This document shows, piece after piece, positions 22,086 through 33,646 of a stretch of DNA of 64,000 nucleotides. Where the stretch lies: NCBI GenBank assembly GCA_015698045.1, contig BLAL01000034.1:1-64000 (forward strand). Reading direction: 5' to 3'. The stretch's first letter is position 1. The number at the start of each line of letters is the position of its first letter. This DNA is from Rhizophagus clarus (Eukaryota; Glomeromycota; Glomeromycetes; Glomerales; Glomeraceae). Below the pieces are notes generated by a model. It was not told the origin of the DNA. It saw only the letters and a list, made by a program, of their open reading frames with translations, and did not search any database. The position numbers and the translations under genes are program-made.

Positions 22086-23213
22086 TTTTATATTCTTTCA
22101 TTCGTTATTATACTGTACTATATGATAAAATATATTGTTTAAAATTTGTGTAACTGTTCAAATGTTGACCAATTATAATCAACTTATTATTTAATGATCA
22201 CATGATTTAATTATTTGTTTATATTGTCATTTTATTTTTTTTTTCTTTTTTCTCTTTAATTTTTTCGCTTACTGTAAGTCTGTAACCGCTTTCTTTTTTT
22301 TACAATATTATCAAATTAACACGTAAAAACATACAAGGTATATTTTTTTATTAATGTTACACTTCTCTTTAACGACGTTTTTTTACATTTTTTTCTTTAT
22401 TATATTCAGGAAAAGAACACATAAGGTATATTTTTTATTAACGCTACACTTCTCTTTTCATATGATTATAAATATTTTCTATTAACGTCCTCTTGCTAAC
22501 GTTTCTTTCTTCCTTTTACTAATACTTCTCTTATTAACATATCTGAATTTTCTATCATTTACTTTTCTTAAATTTTACTAACGTTTCCACTATCTAATAT
22601 TTTTCTTCATTGCTATTGTATATATATAGTTATCTTTCATGTTTGCTGTGGTCTGGAACTACCTGAGATTTTTGACTACCTAGGGATGAAGTTGTAGGGT
22701 ACTTGTACATTATTTTTCTATTTTCTTTCTTCTACTGTTTCTTTCTTCTATAATTTCTACTAATTATTTTCTTCTACTAATTTTTATTTATTTTATTTCT
22801 TTCCTACTAACATTTTTTACTACTAACTATTTCTTTTTCTTCTACTAATATTCTTTTTTTATTATTGTTCCTTTTCTAACAACCTGTTACTAATAATGTT
22901 ACTTTCGTTTAATGATCAAATTTGAATATAATAAAAATAAGTAAGCGAACAAGTGAAATCTAATTTCGTTAGTATGCCACTTACAGTATAATTGATTTAT
23001 ATAATATAGATTTATTCGCAATTTATTGAATTTAGATTTGATTTTACATAAATGTAGTATTGATTTTACATAGATTGTAATTCATATTTTTTGTTTTTAA
23101 TTAAAAATAAATTTTGAGTTAAAATTATAAATTAATCTGAAAAAATATATATAAATTACAAATTATAATATAAATTCTATAATTTTTGCCTGAATTATTA
23201 AAAATATTATACT
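22086..23213. repeat. Transposon right interior: T-rich, degenerate TTCTACTAA repeats and an 88-bp direct repeat
   Basis: AAGGTATATTTTTTTATTAA followed by TACACTTCTCTT occurs near 22336 and again near 22424. From 22700 to 22870 a degenerate TTTCTTCTACTAA(T/C) pattern repeats many times. No ORF of interest. Confidence 0.5.
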
Positions 23214-23555
23214 GCCCGGTATATGTACTTGAACTTTATCGTGTTCATATCGGGTACCAAAATATGTCCATATCGGACAGCTATAAAATAATTATCGGTG
23301 CTATCTGATAAATGTATGATTGGTATACGATATTTATACGATATTTATTACAATATATCGGGTATACAGTAAATAAATGATATGTGCCCGATATTATAAC
23401 TACCCGATATGTGTGAATACTTGTGCGATAACTGTAATATGTATCACCGAATTTCCGCATAAACAATACACATATCGGGTACCCGATATGTGTATTATTA
23501 TCGAATATCATACACATATCCTACAAATATATTACACATATCGGGTACCCGATAT
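23214..23555. repeat. Right subterminal repeat cluster with two 22-bp palindromes
   Basis: About eleven ATATCGGG or CCCGATAT cores. Two sites, near 23468-23489 and 23534-23555, are perfect 22-bp palindromes centred on GGTACC with ACATATCG arms. The short open frames found here on both strands are repeat artefacts. Confidence 0.82.
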
Positions 23556-23584
23556 GTATCCGCTAGCATCGATTTTGACCAGTG
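23548..23584 (-). repeat. Right terminal inverted repeat
   Basis: Inverted partner of 12115-12151, ending GATTTTGACCAGTG. Confidence 0.88.
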
Positions 23585-23587
23585 TAA
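23585..23587. repeat. Target site duplication, right copy (TAA)
   Basis: TAA directly follows the right terminal inverted repeat and matches 12112-12114. Confidence 0.7.
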
Positions 23588-24084
23588 AGAAATTGATTTT
23601 TTATTTGACTAATCTATTAGTTTATTATATAAAACACTCTGTATAAATACATCTTTTTTAAAAAATTTATATTTATTTTTTATATTATATTATATAAAGT
23701 ATTTTTGATCTTATTTTTTTTTTATATTACTATATTAATTGAATTTTTTTTTATATTATGCTACTTAAATTTTTTATATTATATTATCTGATTTTTTTTA
23801 CATTTTATTAATTAATTTTTTTTTACATCATACTATCTGATTTTTTTTTTATATTATAATAGTTATTTTTATTATATTTAAGGATGATTTCTAAATATGA
23901 TGATTAAAACTTCATTATTATAATTGATGTGATATTTATTATGTTTACTAGTATCAAAATGACCAAAATATACATAGTTATACTTATATTATTTAGAAAA
24001 ATTATTTTTAAAGTATATGAAATAGTTATCTTAATGTGATATTTTCATATTCAGTGATTATATCTAAAATTATACTTTTAAGTA

Positions 24085-24545
24085 TAAATTTTTATTATAA
24101 TGGAATTATAATTAGAAAGCTATATATAGTAATTAAAAAAATAAATTTGCAATTTTAATGAATAAGAAGAGGTTAAAATACATTATTTGTGCATTTATTT
24201 TCTTGAGATTTATGAACAATTTACTTTAATTTATATATATTTTTTACTAAATATAAATTTTTATTATAATAGGATTATAATAAAAAGATGTACAAAAATA
24301 AGAAAACAAATTAGTGATTTTGATAAGTGAAAAAGGCTAGGATGTAGACCAAAGATATAAATTTTTATTATATTAGGATTATATTTGAAATAAGACTACA
24401 TAGGCAAAAAAATAAATTAGTGATCCTAATAAGTAAAAGATATTAAAAATCTTTCTAAAAGTACAAATTTTTAAAAATATACTAGATTTATAATTTGAAA
24501 GGCCTAAAGCAGTAAAATCAATAACTATTTATTTTAAGCAACAGG
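24085..24545. repeat. Decayed tandem repeat, about four units of 105-160 bp
   Basis: Each unit starts near AAATTTTTATTATAATAGGA and includes AAATTAGTGATTTTGATAAG-like sequence in the middle. Copies are strongly diverged. Confidence 0.6.
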
Positions 24546-26802
24546 AAGGTTCAGAATATAATATTAGTTATCATTTTTCTTTAGGTTTTAAAGTAAGATA
24601 CTTTAGTTTACATACCCTTTCTGCTGTTAGTATCTATAAGTTAGTAATGCAAATATTGCTTTAATATATAAAAGTACTAGTATTTGATTTTTTCTATGAA
24701 TCTTAATAAAAATATTACAAATAAAAATATACATCTTAGTTAATATTTTATATTCAAAATTTTATTTTTAAATAATAACATTTATAATTTAAATATAATT
24801 TAAAATTATAATCACATTTTACATATATTAAATACTTATAATTATATAATAAATCCTTTACTATAAGCACATTTTTTATAATTACACAATATAGTAATTC
24901 CAACAAGTGTGATTATAAGGAGGATAACTATATTTTTTTTAAAAAAATAATTTTTATAAAATTTCTAAACTTTAAAATTATAATTATTAATAATATTATA
25001 TTAATTAACTTTTTTTTAATAATTTTTGATGGTACTAAATAAATAACTTTGATTTAAGTCATAATTTTTGTTAAAATGCATATTATAATATTGAGTACAA
25101 AGTGTTGTGTAATAATAAAGTTATACTTAAAAGCCAATTAAAATAACAACCAAATTTATTTAAAAAATTAATTTCTTCTTGTAATGGTTTTATTTAAATC
25201 AATTGAAAGACAAAAAAGTATTGAATTTTACACATACTACACACACATTTAATTACTGATTTTTCATATTCTGTAATTTTAATTACTTTTTATCATCTAC
25301 TGTAATATAAATTAATGTAAAATAAATTGTTAAAAAAAGTATATACTGTAAATATTTTTACATTTTTCCTTTAAATTTAAAATTCATGATACTTTGAAAG
25401 TTAATATAAATCTGTTTTTTCCCTATAATATCCCGTTTTTATTTAAACTTTGATTAAAATTTATACTTATTATATAATAAATAATTTAAACCTATCTAGT
25501 AAAACAATTATTATGCAGCCATTTTTTTTAGACTATGCATAAATATTGTTGATATCATTGACGCATTACATCATTTAGATTCATTTAAATTAATTATTGC
25601 TAAAAAAGAAAGCAGATAGCTTATCAAATTTATTTACTTTTTTATATATGAAGTCAGCATGATAGTTATTGTATATAGGCTTAACAGAATCGCAGTTCAG
25701 TGATTAACGAAGAAATTGACCGTTGCGGAATTCAATTAAAAACCACAGTTTCAAAAGACTGGTAACGATCGTGAGGAAAAGGATTAAAGTTTTTTCAGGT
25801 TTAAAATTAATAAAGCTAGAGCTAATATAAACAATTATTACCTTATTGTATAAATTAGGAGAAAATCACCCTTTAAATTAATCATGAATTTTGCGCAAAT
25901 CGATTTTCACCAAGTTTTTACCATTATGTTATTAAGAAATTACATAATTCATCAAGGTTAACTAACTAAAGTAATAGTGTAATAATTCTACTAAAAGAAT
26001 TTTTCCTGCAAAGTACTAACTAAAGTAATTAAACAACGGCATCCTCCGATCACGTGATTCGTTTCTCCGAAAATTTTATATTCAAATTTCCATAAAAAAT
26101 CACACGATATATTGGGCATAATTATATTTTAAGTTAACAAGAGAAATCTTGGCAAATAGACATTATTTTTATTATTTTTCAAAAAATACCATCTTGCATA
26201 TTATAAACATCTCCCCGCACTTGTTTCCTAACGAATCGATTTTGATTGTAGAACAATCAAATAAATAAAGTTTTCTTAATAAAGAAATAAAAAAAAAAAG
26301 AAGTATTACTAGATGTTTAAATAAAGTAAAATGGATAAACATTTAAAAAATTATGTGATACTTTCAAATTAAATAAATTAAATCTAATATTTAGAATGCA
26401 TTATCTCTATCTATTATAAATCGGAATAACGTCACCGTTATTTAACCTACCTTCATTTACTTCATGAATAATCCTCATTTGATTTATTAATAAAGCTAAA
26501 ATTTTTTTTTTAGTAAAAAAAAAAGTTATTTTAATAGAATTACATTGAAATTACCTTTATTTGGACTTGAACTCAGAAAAAATAGAGAAAAGGAACAATT
26601 GTCTATTCTTTAACTTTATTCATTATTCGAAAAAGGGAAATTTTTTATGCCATATGGTAAATTCCATTAATGTCAAATCCATTATGTCAAAAGATCAATT
26701 GGAGTGATATGCGCGTATTACCGTATTATACCATATTTTACCCTATTATACTATGTAATACAGAAAAGTCGGGAAACTTTAATATTCGCTTTAATCAATT
26801 TA

Positions 26803-26840
26803 GCCACATTGGCCACATTGGCCACATCAGCCACATTCAT
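26803..26840. repeat. Four short tandem units (GGCCACATT type)
   Basis: GCCACATTGGCCACATTGG continues as GCCACATCA and GCCACATTC, a 9-bp unit. Confidence 0.85.
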
Positions 26841-27766
26841 CATAATATATAAATATAACCATTATTTATACAGTTTTATATTAGTATTTTTCATTGTTAT
26901 ATTTTTAGAGGGTAATTATTTCTATCACTGAATACTTTCGGTGATTTTGATTTGAAATGCGGTTAATCGTTTCACAAGTTCCACAAATTTTCAACAAATA
27001 GAGAGAAATATTATTAGTAATAAACTGGTAAAAACTGGAATTTTTACGAGTATTTTTCCATCAATAAACAATGGAAAATAAAGATTTTATTTCATATATT
27101 TACATAATAAGAAAACAATGAAAAAAACAATCATATCTTCTATCATAAATTTAAATGAGAAAAAATTATTAAAAAACAATAAATAAAATAAATAAATATA
27201 TATATTGTTGATTTTTTTTTCCCCCCCTTCTTCCCATCTCCCTTTCCCTTCTTTCTTTTTCTTTCACTCCTTTCACTTTGTTAACTATATTTTAAAGTTA
27301 GCTTGTATTTATTTATTTATATTATTATTACTATTATTAATATATTATAATTTTTTTTTTTTTTTTCCAGCTGAAACGCCTTTTACATTAAACATTCACA
27401 TGTTGTTTACATTTTTTTTTCTTTTTTAAAGTATCAAATAACTTGTAAAGAAAAAAGAAAATTCATAATATATGTGTCATACGTAATAATATTACTTTAT
27501 ACATATATAAATATATACAAGTTCTTATTTTTTTCGGTTAAGCCCAAATTTATTACTTGAAAAAAAAGAAACCTCCCAACCAATCAACTTTAAGTATCTT
27601 TCGGCCGTTTTTTGCAAATTACGCCAAATTTGGGTTGATTAGGTTTTTATTTTTTTGTTATATATATATATATAACACGTCAAGGAATCTTTTGGTAAAA
27701 CAAAAAGGATTCTTATTTTCAAACAAATAAAAACTATTTTAAAAATCATACTTTTCAAACTGCTTT

Positions 27767-27799
<33 letters not shown>

Positions 27800-27918
27800 G
27801 TTTTACAATCCTTGCATTTCTTTTTCTTACTTTTTTTTTTTTAAAAAAAAAAGACAACGAACTGTTCAAGTTACACACGCTTATAACTACATATTATAAT
27901 TACTCTTTTGAAAAAAAA

Positions 27919-29009
27919 ATGGGTAATATCATAAGTGAAAATTCTCTAAAATCGATTCCAAAATCACCAAAATCGAAATTAAGTTTAGGCGGTAAAAAAC
28001 GAATAAAAAAAGCGCAAAGACGTTCTTCAATATCTACGTCAATGTCATCATCGACAACACGTTCGTCTGAATCAACATACCGTTATGTTGACGGGAGAAG
28101 ATTTAATGAAAATTCAAAATATGCATTACCAAATGATGATGCTGAAATTGATAGATTACAATTACAACATTATTTACAAAGATATATTTGGCAAGGAAAT
28201 TTTTGCGCTCCCGTACATAGAATTTTGAAAAAACCTAGTGCAAGAGTTTTGGATGTTGGTTGTGGTCCTGGAACTTGGATATTAGAAATGGCTTTCGATT
28301 ATCCTGACGCTCATTTTACTGGTATTGATATATCTCCAATGTACCCAAAAGAAATTAAACCTTCTAACGTGAATTTTGAAGAAGTCGACCTAACCGAAGG
28401 TCTTCCTTTCGCTGATGATACCTTTGATTTTGTTGTGATGAGAAATATGGTGAATGCTTTGACAGTTGAAGATTGGGTATATTCTTTAAAAGAATTAGAA
28501 AGAGTTTGTAAACCAGGAGGTTTTGTTGAATGTTTGGAATTTCAAATTCCTGCAATTCATCTTGGAAAAGTATCAAAACGAGTTTCAGAAGCATGTAAGT
28601 ATTATACATATTTTTTATTTTATTTATTTTATAAAAAACAAAATTTCTAAGAAATTTTTTTAAAAATTTTATAGATGTTCAAATAATGCGTACAAAAAAT
28701 ATTGATATAACCATAGCACCACGCCTGAAAGAAATGTTTGCAACATGTACAACCTTAACAAACATTGAACATCAAGTTAGAATTGCACCTGTTGGTAAAT
28801 GGGGCGATAAAGCCGGTAAAATTATGTCTGAAGATTTAATTTTAATAACAAAAGCAATGGGACCAGTTCTTATACCATTATGGGGTATTGGCGCAAGTCA
28901 ATATGAAGAATTTACAAATGAGTCAGCAAAAGAATATGAAAATGGAAAAGTTTATTGTAATCTTCATGTTATTTTTGCACAAAAATATGAACCATATAGA
29001 TACATTTAA
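27919..29009 (+). CDS. SAM-dependent class I methyltransferase, two exons, 336 aa
   Basis: Exons 27919-28594 and 28675-29009, joined by an 80-bp intron (GTAAGT to TTTTATAG). Motif I is ARVLDVGCGPGTWILEMA (about residues 111-128), followed by FTGIDISPMYP for the acidic SAM-ribose contact, and LPFADDTFDFVVMRNMVNAL as post-I/motif II. KPGGFVECLEF lies further on. The N-terminus is Ser/Lys-rich and disordered and starts MGNIISENS, which fits the N-myristoylation pattern (Gly2, Ser6), so membrane association is possible. The second exon ends HVIFAQKYEPYRYI. This resembles the large fungal family of LaeA-like/UbiE-like methyltransferases. The substrate cannot be told from sequence. Confidence 0.88.
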
Positions 29010-29873
29010 TTTAAGATTTTTTTTTTTTTTTCTTTTTTTTTTAAAAAAAAAAAATTGAATGCTCCTTTTTAAAAAAAATTTTTTATTTTTCCAAAGGATC
29101 ATTTAAATTTATATATATGTATATTAGTATTTAGTAATATTTATAATGAAATAGTGATTATAGACAAAATTATAATTATACCTCGCTATCTCGTTTGTTA
29201 AATATAATTTCGGTTATATAAATTATTTTTTATTTTTAATTTATATTATATATTTTTTTTTTTTTCATTTTTTTCTTTAATCCCTTTATTTATTTATCCA
29301 TTTCAAATTCAAAAAAAAAAAAAAAAACAAGAAAGAAAAAGAAAAAGAAAAAAAATAAAATAAAATAAAAATTTTTGATATTAGAATTTTTATTGAGTCC
29401 CTCAGCTCTGAGGTCAAGTCCTGGTTACCTTTGTGGGTCCTGGTGACCTTTGGCAAAATATTTTTGTAATAATTTAAAATTCAAATTCAGAATTAATAAG
29501 TGATAATTTTTGAATAATTGAAAAACACCAATAATGTACTGTAAACGCTCCTTAGTAGATCATTTTGGCGAACAAATTTGCCCGCAACTCGTGATTTACC
29601 ATTTAAGGATAATTGGCGAAATTTTTTGCCGAAACGCCGAAATCTCATTAACCAAACCTATTAAAGAACCAAAACCTTTAGCGCAAGATTAAATATCGTA
29701 TTTCTTATAATAGATTAACTTTAAAGATTAAATAGCCGAACCTAATATATTAAAAAATTTCGCCATAACCTTAGCGCAAGTGTATTTCCTTTTAATAGGT
29801 TAATACTAAAAATTAGATAATTATAAACAAATAGTATTCTTCCCAAGATCGGTAATTGAGCCTGCTTAAAAAT

Positions 29874-30015
29874 AATTCATTTTTCGACTGCGTATGAATT
29901 TTTCATATGCATGATATTGCTTATAAAAATTTCATACGCAGTCATCCGCAGACCACATTTACATTCACAGCGTATATTACGTATGAAATTTTCATACGCA
30001 GTTGAAAAATGAATT
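29874..30015. mobile_element. MITE-like element, 142 bp, terminal inverted repeats of about 34 bp
   Basis: The left end begins AATTCATTTTTCGACTGCG and the right end is its inverted copy with few mismatches. Both arms run into TATGAA..TTTCATA. A third TTTCATACGCAGTC copy lies in the centre. No coding potential. A target duplication was not identified with confidence. Confidence 0.75.
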
Positions 30016-30429
30016 GGGCGGTCCATTATTATTATAAATAGCAAGGCTTCCGTAAATTATACGTGATGCGTGGATGACTTTTTATTGGAATCGGAAGGAA
30101 GAATTGGAAGATTCCAATCTTCAAATGCACTGGTTTACCGGTATGACTTTGAATATTTACATATTATAATATACTGTATATAATATATTAATTTAAAAAT
30201 CTTTTTGTACCGTAAAAAAAACCCGGCTTATGTGAGAAAGGGAAATTCCTCTTGGACAAATCATTCTGTATAGTACTATGTAGTTAGTATATGGGTTTTA
30301 TGATTAATCCTCCCCCGCTTAGAAAGCACGACACCCTTGTATAATACCCCTGAAATTTCGCAGAATGTAGAATATATTTTACAGAACAAACTTAACGATA
30401 ATAACGAATATGCTAGTAAACGTTAAAAT

Positions 30430-30900
30430 TATAATACAAAATAATAAATAATTAAATATGAAAAATAAATGCGTTTTTTTTAAATCTGTCTATATGAATT
30501 ATATGTTTATATGTCTCTATTAATGAAATATTATGCCAAATATGTAATTAAATACAAAATAAATACAAAATAATAATAATAAATATGATAAATAAATATG
30601 GTTTCCTAAATCTACGTAATTAAATACAACAACAACAATAATAATAATAATAATAAAAATAATAATGATAATAATATATGTTTTTCTAAATCTATGTATC
30701 TATATAAATATTAAATACAAAATAAATACAAAATAATAATAAAAATAATAAATATAATGAATAAATGTTTTTCTAAATCTCTGTGTCTATATAAATTATA
30801 TATATCTCTCTCTATTAACTATAATGCTGAATAATACAAAATAAATACAAAATATTAATAAATATAACCTATGTTATCTATATAAATTATATATTCTATT
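30430..30900. repeat. Decayed AT-rich tandem repeat, about 100-120-bp units
   Basis: The sequence alternates AAATACAAAATAATAATA runs with TTTTTCTAAATCTATGTATC and TATATAAATTAT blocks, four or five times. Confidence 0.65.
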
Positions 30901-31659
30901 AATTATATATACATGATCACGCTGAAAGAATGATACAGGGTACAGCAATGATCGGATGCGGAAAAAAAATATGGCAGACTATTCGTTTCACCTCCTTTTC
31001 CCCTAATACTAATTAAAGATTCCACGCGAGTTATCGAAAGGAATACCGACGATACATTGAAAATACCATAGTCCATTGATTTGGTCTTCTTCGACTCACT
31101 CCTTAATAAGCATCTATCAAACAGTACCTCGGCAAAATAATAAGGCTTGGTTGAATAGGTTGACGATATTTCTCACTAATTTGTGTAGGCTTTAAGAAAT
31201 GAAGAAAAGAGAGAAGGATTTTTCGGTAAGCAAAAAAAAATTCATAAAAAAAAAAAATCCTTTATTGTTCCCATAAAAAAGAAGAAATAAATAAATAAAT
31301 AAATTATAAATCATATATATATATATAAGTTTTTTAAAATTGTCTCTCTTTTTGTTTTCCTATAATAAAGTCTTAGATTAAATAATTATTTTGTTTTTTT
31401 TTTTTTGTTAATTATCATAAAAGAGAATTAGTAACTTAATTAATAATATTAATGTTCATACCCATAAAAATAATTATCTTTAACAATATACTACAAATAA
31501 GTAATAAATAAATTTTTTTTTTTTTTAATAATTAATTTTAATTTTTTTCCTTTACAAATAAATATATTACTATCATTATTTTTTATTTGATTTGATTTGA
31601 TTTTTACTTCCTTTTTTTTTATTTTATTATTTATTTTTTTTTTTTTAAAAAAAAGGAAA

Positions 31660-31712
31660 AAAAAAAAAAGCTTCGAAAAACTTTTTTCCCCTTATTCGAA
31701 GCTTTTTTTTTT
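31660..31712 (-). terminator. Perfect 18-bp hairpin at the 3' end of the F-box gene
   Basis: The arms are A10 plus GCTTCGAA (31660-31677) and TTCGAAGC plus T10 (31695-31702 and 31703-31712), with a 17-nt loop. It begins 9 bp past the stop codon of the F-box gene on its 3' side. It may affect 3' end formation or transcript stability; the function is inferred. Confidence 0.5.
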
Positions 31713-31720
31713 CCTCAAGT

Positions 31721-33040
31721 CTATTCTATATTTCTTTTAGTTCTATTATTGTTACTTCCGCTTGCTTCATCCAATCTTTGAATATCGATAGGTAATTCTA
31801 TACTTCTAAAACCATTAACCCTCTTAACCCATTCTTCTAGTTCTCTACAAGAATGATTTATTTTTATATACTTCACCTCAAAGTTCTTTCCGGGAGAATT
31901 GTTCGAAATGAGAGGCTTTACCATATCAGCTTCCATATTTGTGCATTGGATGATTTCCAACAATTCCAGATTTTTGCAATCTGAAATTGGTGCCCAATCA
32001 GGGCATCCTCTAAAGTCAACTTGATCAAATTTTATATGTTTTAAACTCTCACTGTGCATACCGAGGAGTGGGAAGAATATTCTCGTGTATGCTTTACACG
32101 ATTCAAGATGAAAGGATATTAGTGACTTTTGGGCAGATATTAATTCATCAATAACTTGACCGGTTTTGTCAATATGTTTTTCTTCATAATGGCGACTCCA
32201 TATCATATGTATGCGTAAATGTTTAACTTGATGGCACATACGAGCTAAGATCGAGAACAAAGCTGTCTTTCGAAAAAGACAGCAGATATCTAAAGAATTT
32301 ACATCCTCCATTAATTTACCATAATTGAGCAATAATTCATATTTATCATTATCATTATAAGGAGAGTCTGGAGAAAACCAAAGACCATTTAATCTTGCAC
32401 CTTGATTTTGAGTAAGAGTCAATAAACTTTTGACTAGAATTTTAGCTTGATCACTAAAATCTCTGGGATCATCTTCATAATCATCTTCTTCATTATATTC
32501 ATCTCCGGAAAGTTCATCCGCTAAATATTTACATATAAATTCGGCAGATTTAAAAAAGTTTTCATAATATAATCTTCTAAGGTATCTTGGGTAATTAAAT
32601 TTGCTATGATAAGATAACGATGACGATGACGATGATGATGATGATGATGATGAATTGGAAGAATTTGTAATAAATTCTAAAGACATAACGTTTCCTCTAT
32701 TTAAATGATTATTATCTTCTTCTTCCTCTTCATATTGTGATTTTGAATCATTTTGGAGAAGTAAATTAATATTTATTCCATTATCAACAAGATATTGTCT
32801 TTGCTGAAAAGAAAGAAACCTGGAATAAGAGATGATCGCTTTCGCACCTCTAATATGATCGAAACTAAAAGGTTGTTGCCATAAAATTGGAATAGCAATT
32901 CCACACCATTCACGATTAACGAACAAACATGGGTATAAATAACTTAAGGCATACGTTTTGTACTCATCAGTTTTCGGATCTGAATCGACGAGTGATAAAA
33001 GAATTTGACGAATAACATCAGAGTTTAATTTAACTACCAT
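31721..33040 (-). CDS. F-box-like protein, single exon, 439 aa
   Basis: Uninterrupted from the ATG at 33040. The N-terminus MVVKLNSDVIRQILLSLVD with the following LYPCLFVNREWCGIAIPILW is the F-box pattern common in this fungal family (substrate-receptor subunit of SCF ubiquitin ligases, binding Skp1). A low-complexity Ser run lies near residues 126-146 (encoded by a GATGATGAT-type repeat on the + strand), and an acidic stretch follows near 175-195. The second half has leucine-rich-repeat-like segments such as LKHIKFDQVDFRGCP and LELLEIIQCTN, the likely substrate-binding part. The partner is unknown. A strong hairpin sits just past the stop. Confidence 0.82.
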   Translation of the reverse strand: MVVKLNSDVIRQILLSLVDSDPKTDEYKTYALSYLYPCLFVNREWCGIAIPILWQQPFSFDHIRGAKAIISYSRFLSFQQRQYLVDNGININLLLQNDSKSQYEEEEEDNNHLNRGNVMSLEFITNSSNSSSSSSSSSSSSLSYHSKFNYPRYLRRLYYENFFKSAEFICKYLADELSGDEYNEEDDYEDDPRDFSDQAKILVKSLLTLTQNQGARLNGLWFSPDSPYNDNDKYELLLNYGKLMEDVNSLDICCLFRKTALFSILARMCHQVKHLRIHMIWSRHYEEKHIDKTGQVIDELISAQKSLISFHLESCKAYTRIFFPLLGMHSESLKHIKFDQVDFRGCPDWAPISDCKNLELLEIIQCTNMEADMVKPLISNNSPGKNFEVKYIKINHSCRELEEWVKRVNGFRSIELPIDIQRLDEASGSNNNRTKRNIE

Positions 33041-33615
33041 TTTTTATGTATATATATGTATCTTGTTAGTGTATCTGTAAAAGAAACTTTTTTTGACTTT
33101 CTGATTTGAGATGGGGATTGTAAAAAAATATATATATATACTGTATATGTATATATATTTATATAAATAAATAAATAAATAAATAGGACGATTTTTTTTT
33201 TTAAATTTTTTTGTGTGCGTTTTGTGTGTAATGAATTTAATTTTTTTTTTTTTTAAAAAAAAAAAAATATTATATTTTATTGAAATGTTTTCTTCTCCTT
33301 TTCCTTTTTTTTTTTTTTTTTTATTATTAATTATATAGTAAATATAATAATAAAAAAAAAAATAAAAAAATTATATTTTTTTTTTATGCTTTTTTTTTTT
33401 TCTGAATGAAATCTTTTTTAGGTGGAAGGATTTTTGATTTATTTATATATATTTTTTTTTCCTAAATTTCATGAGTTTTTTTTTTAATTTTTGGGAAATG
33501 AAAAAATGATGATTTTTTATATTAAGAGAAAGAATCTAAATCGAGATAATAAACAAACAACAAACAAAAAAAAAAAAAAAAAAAAAAACCATTTAAGCGT
33601 CTCTTCTTTATCTCA

Positions 33616-33646
<31 letters not shown>

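Larger units (their letters stand above)
12115..23584 (+). mobile_element. CACTA-type (EnSpm-like) DNA transposon, apparently complete, 11,470 bp
   Basis: The left end begins CACTGGTCAAAATC at 12115. The right end is its inverted counterpart, finishing GATTTTGACCAGTG at 23584. The first 37 bases of the two ends match at 33 positions. The flanking TAA at 12112-12114 and 23585-23587 is a 3-bp target duplication, the size known for the CACTA superfamily, and both ends carry dense subterminal repeats typical of that superfamily. Inside is a transposase whose conserved blocks fit the Tnp2/CACTA type. Further cargo includes a divergent accessory gene, a Myb/SANT-like gene, a uL16 fragment and other short spliced ORFs. 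Termini, target duplication and transposase all agree, so the boundaries are well supported. Confidence 0.88.
23588..27918. other. 4.3-kb AT-rich gene-empty region with decayed repeats
   Basis: No credible ORF or RNA gene. Visible structure: degenerate TTATATTATCTGATTTTTTT units at 23690-23880; about four diverged 105-160-bp units starting AAATTTTTATTAT at about 24085, 24250, 24355 and 24465; four GCCACATTG-type 9-bp units at about 26803-26840; a C8/T-rich tract at 27205-27280; and two T-run/A-run junctions just before the methyltransferase (27764-27799 and 27831-27852). Confidence 0.6.
29010..31659. other. 2.6-kb intergenic region with a MITE and AT-rich repeats
   Basis: Contains T10A12 right after the methyltransferase, a GTCCTGGTTACCTTTGTGG / GTCCTGGTGACCTTTGG doubling at 29415-29452, a small MITE-like element (29874-30015) and a decayed AT-rich tandem repeat (30430-30900). 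No gene or RNA recognised. Confidence 0.6.

Noticed and set aside
23281-23646. Two overlapping ORFs (78 and 89 codons) on opposite strands
   Set aside because: They lie in the palindromic subterminal repeats of the transposon.
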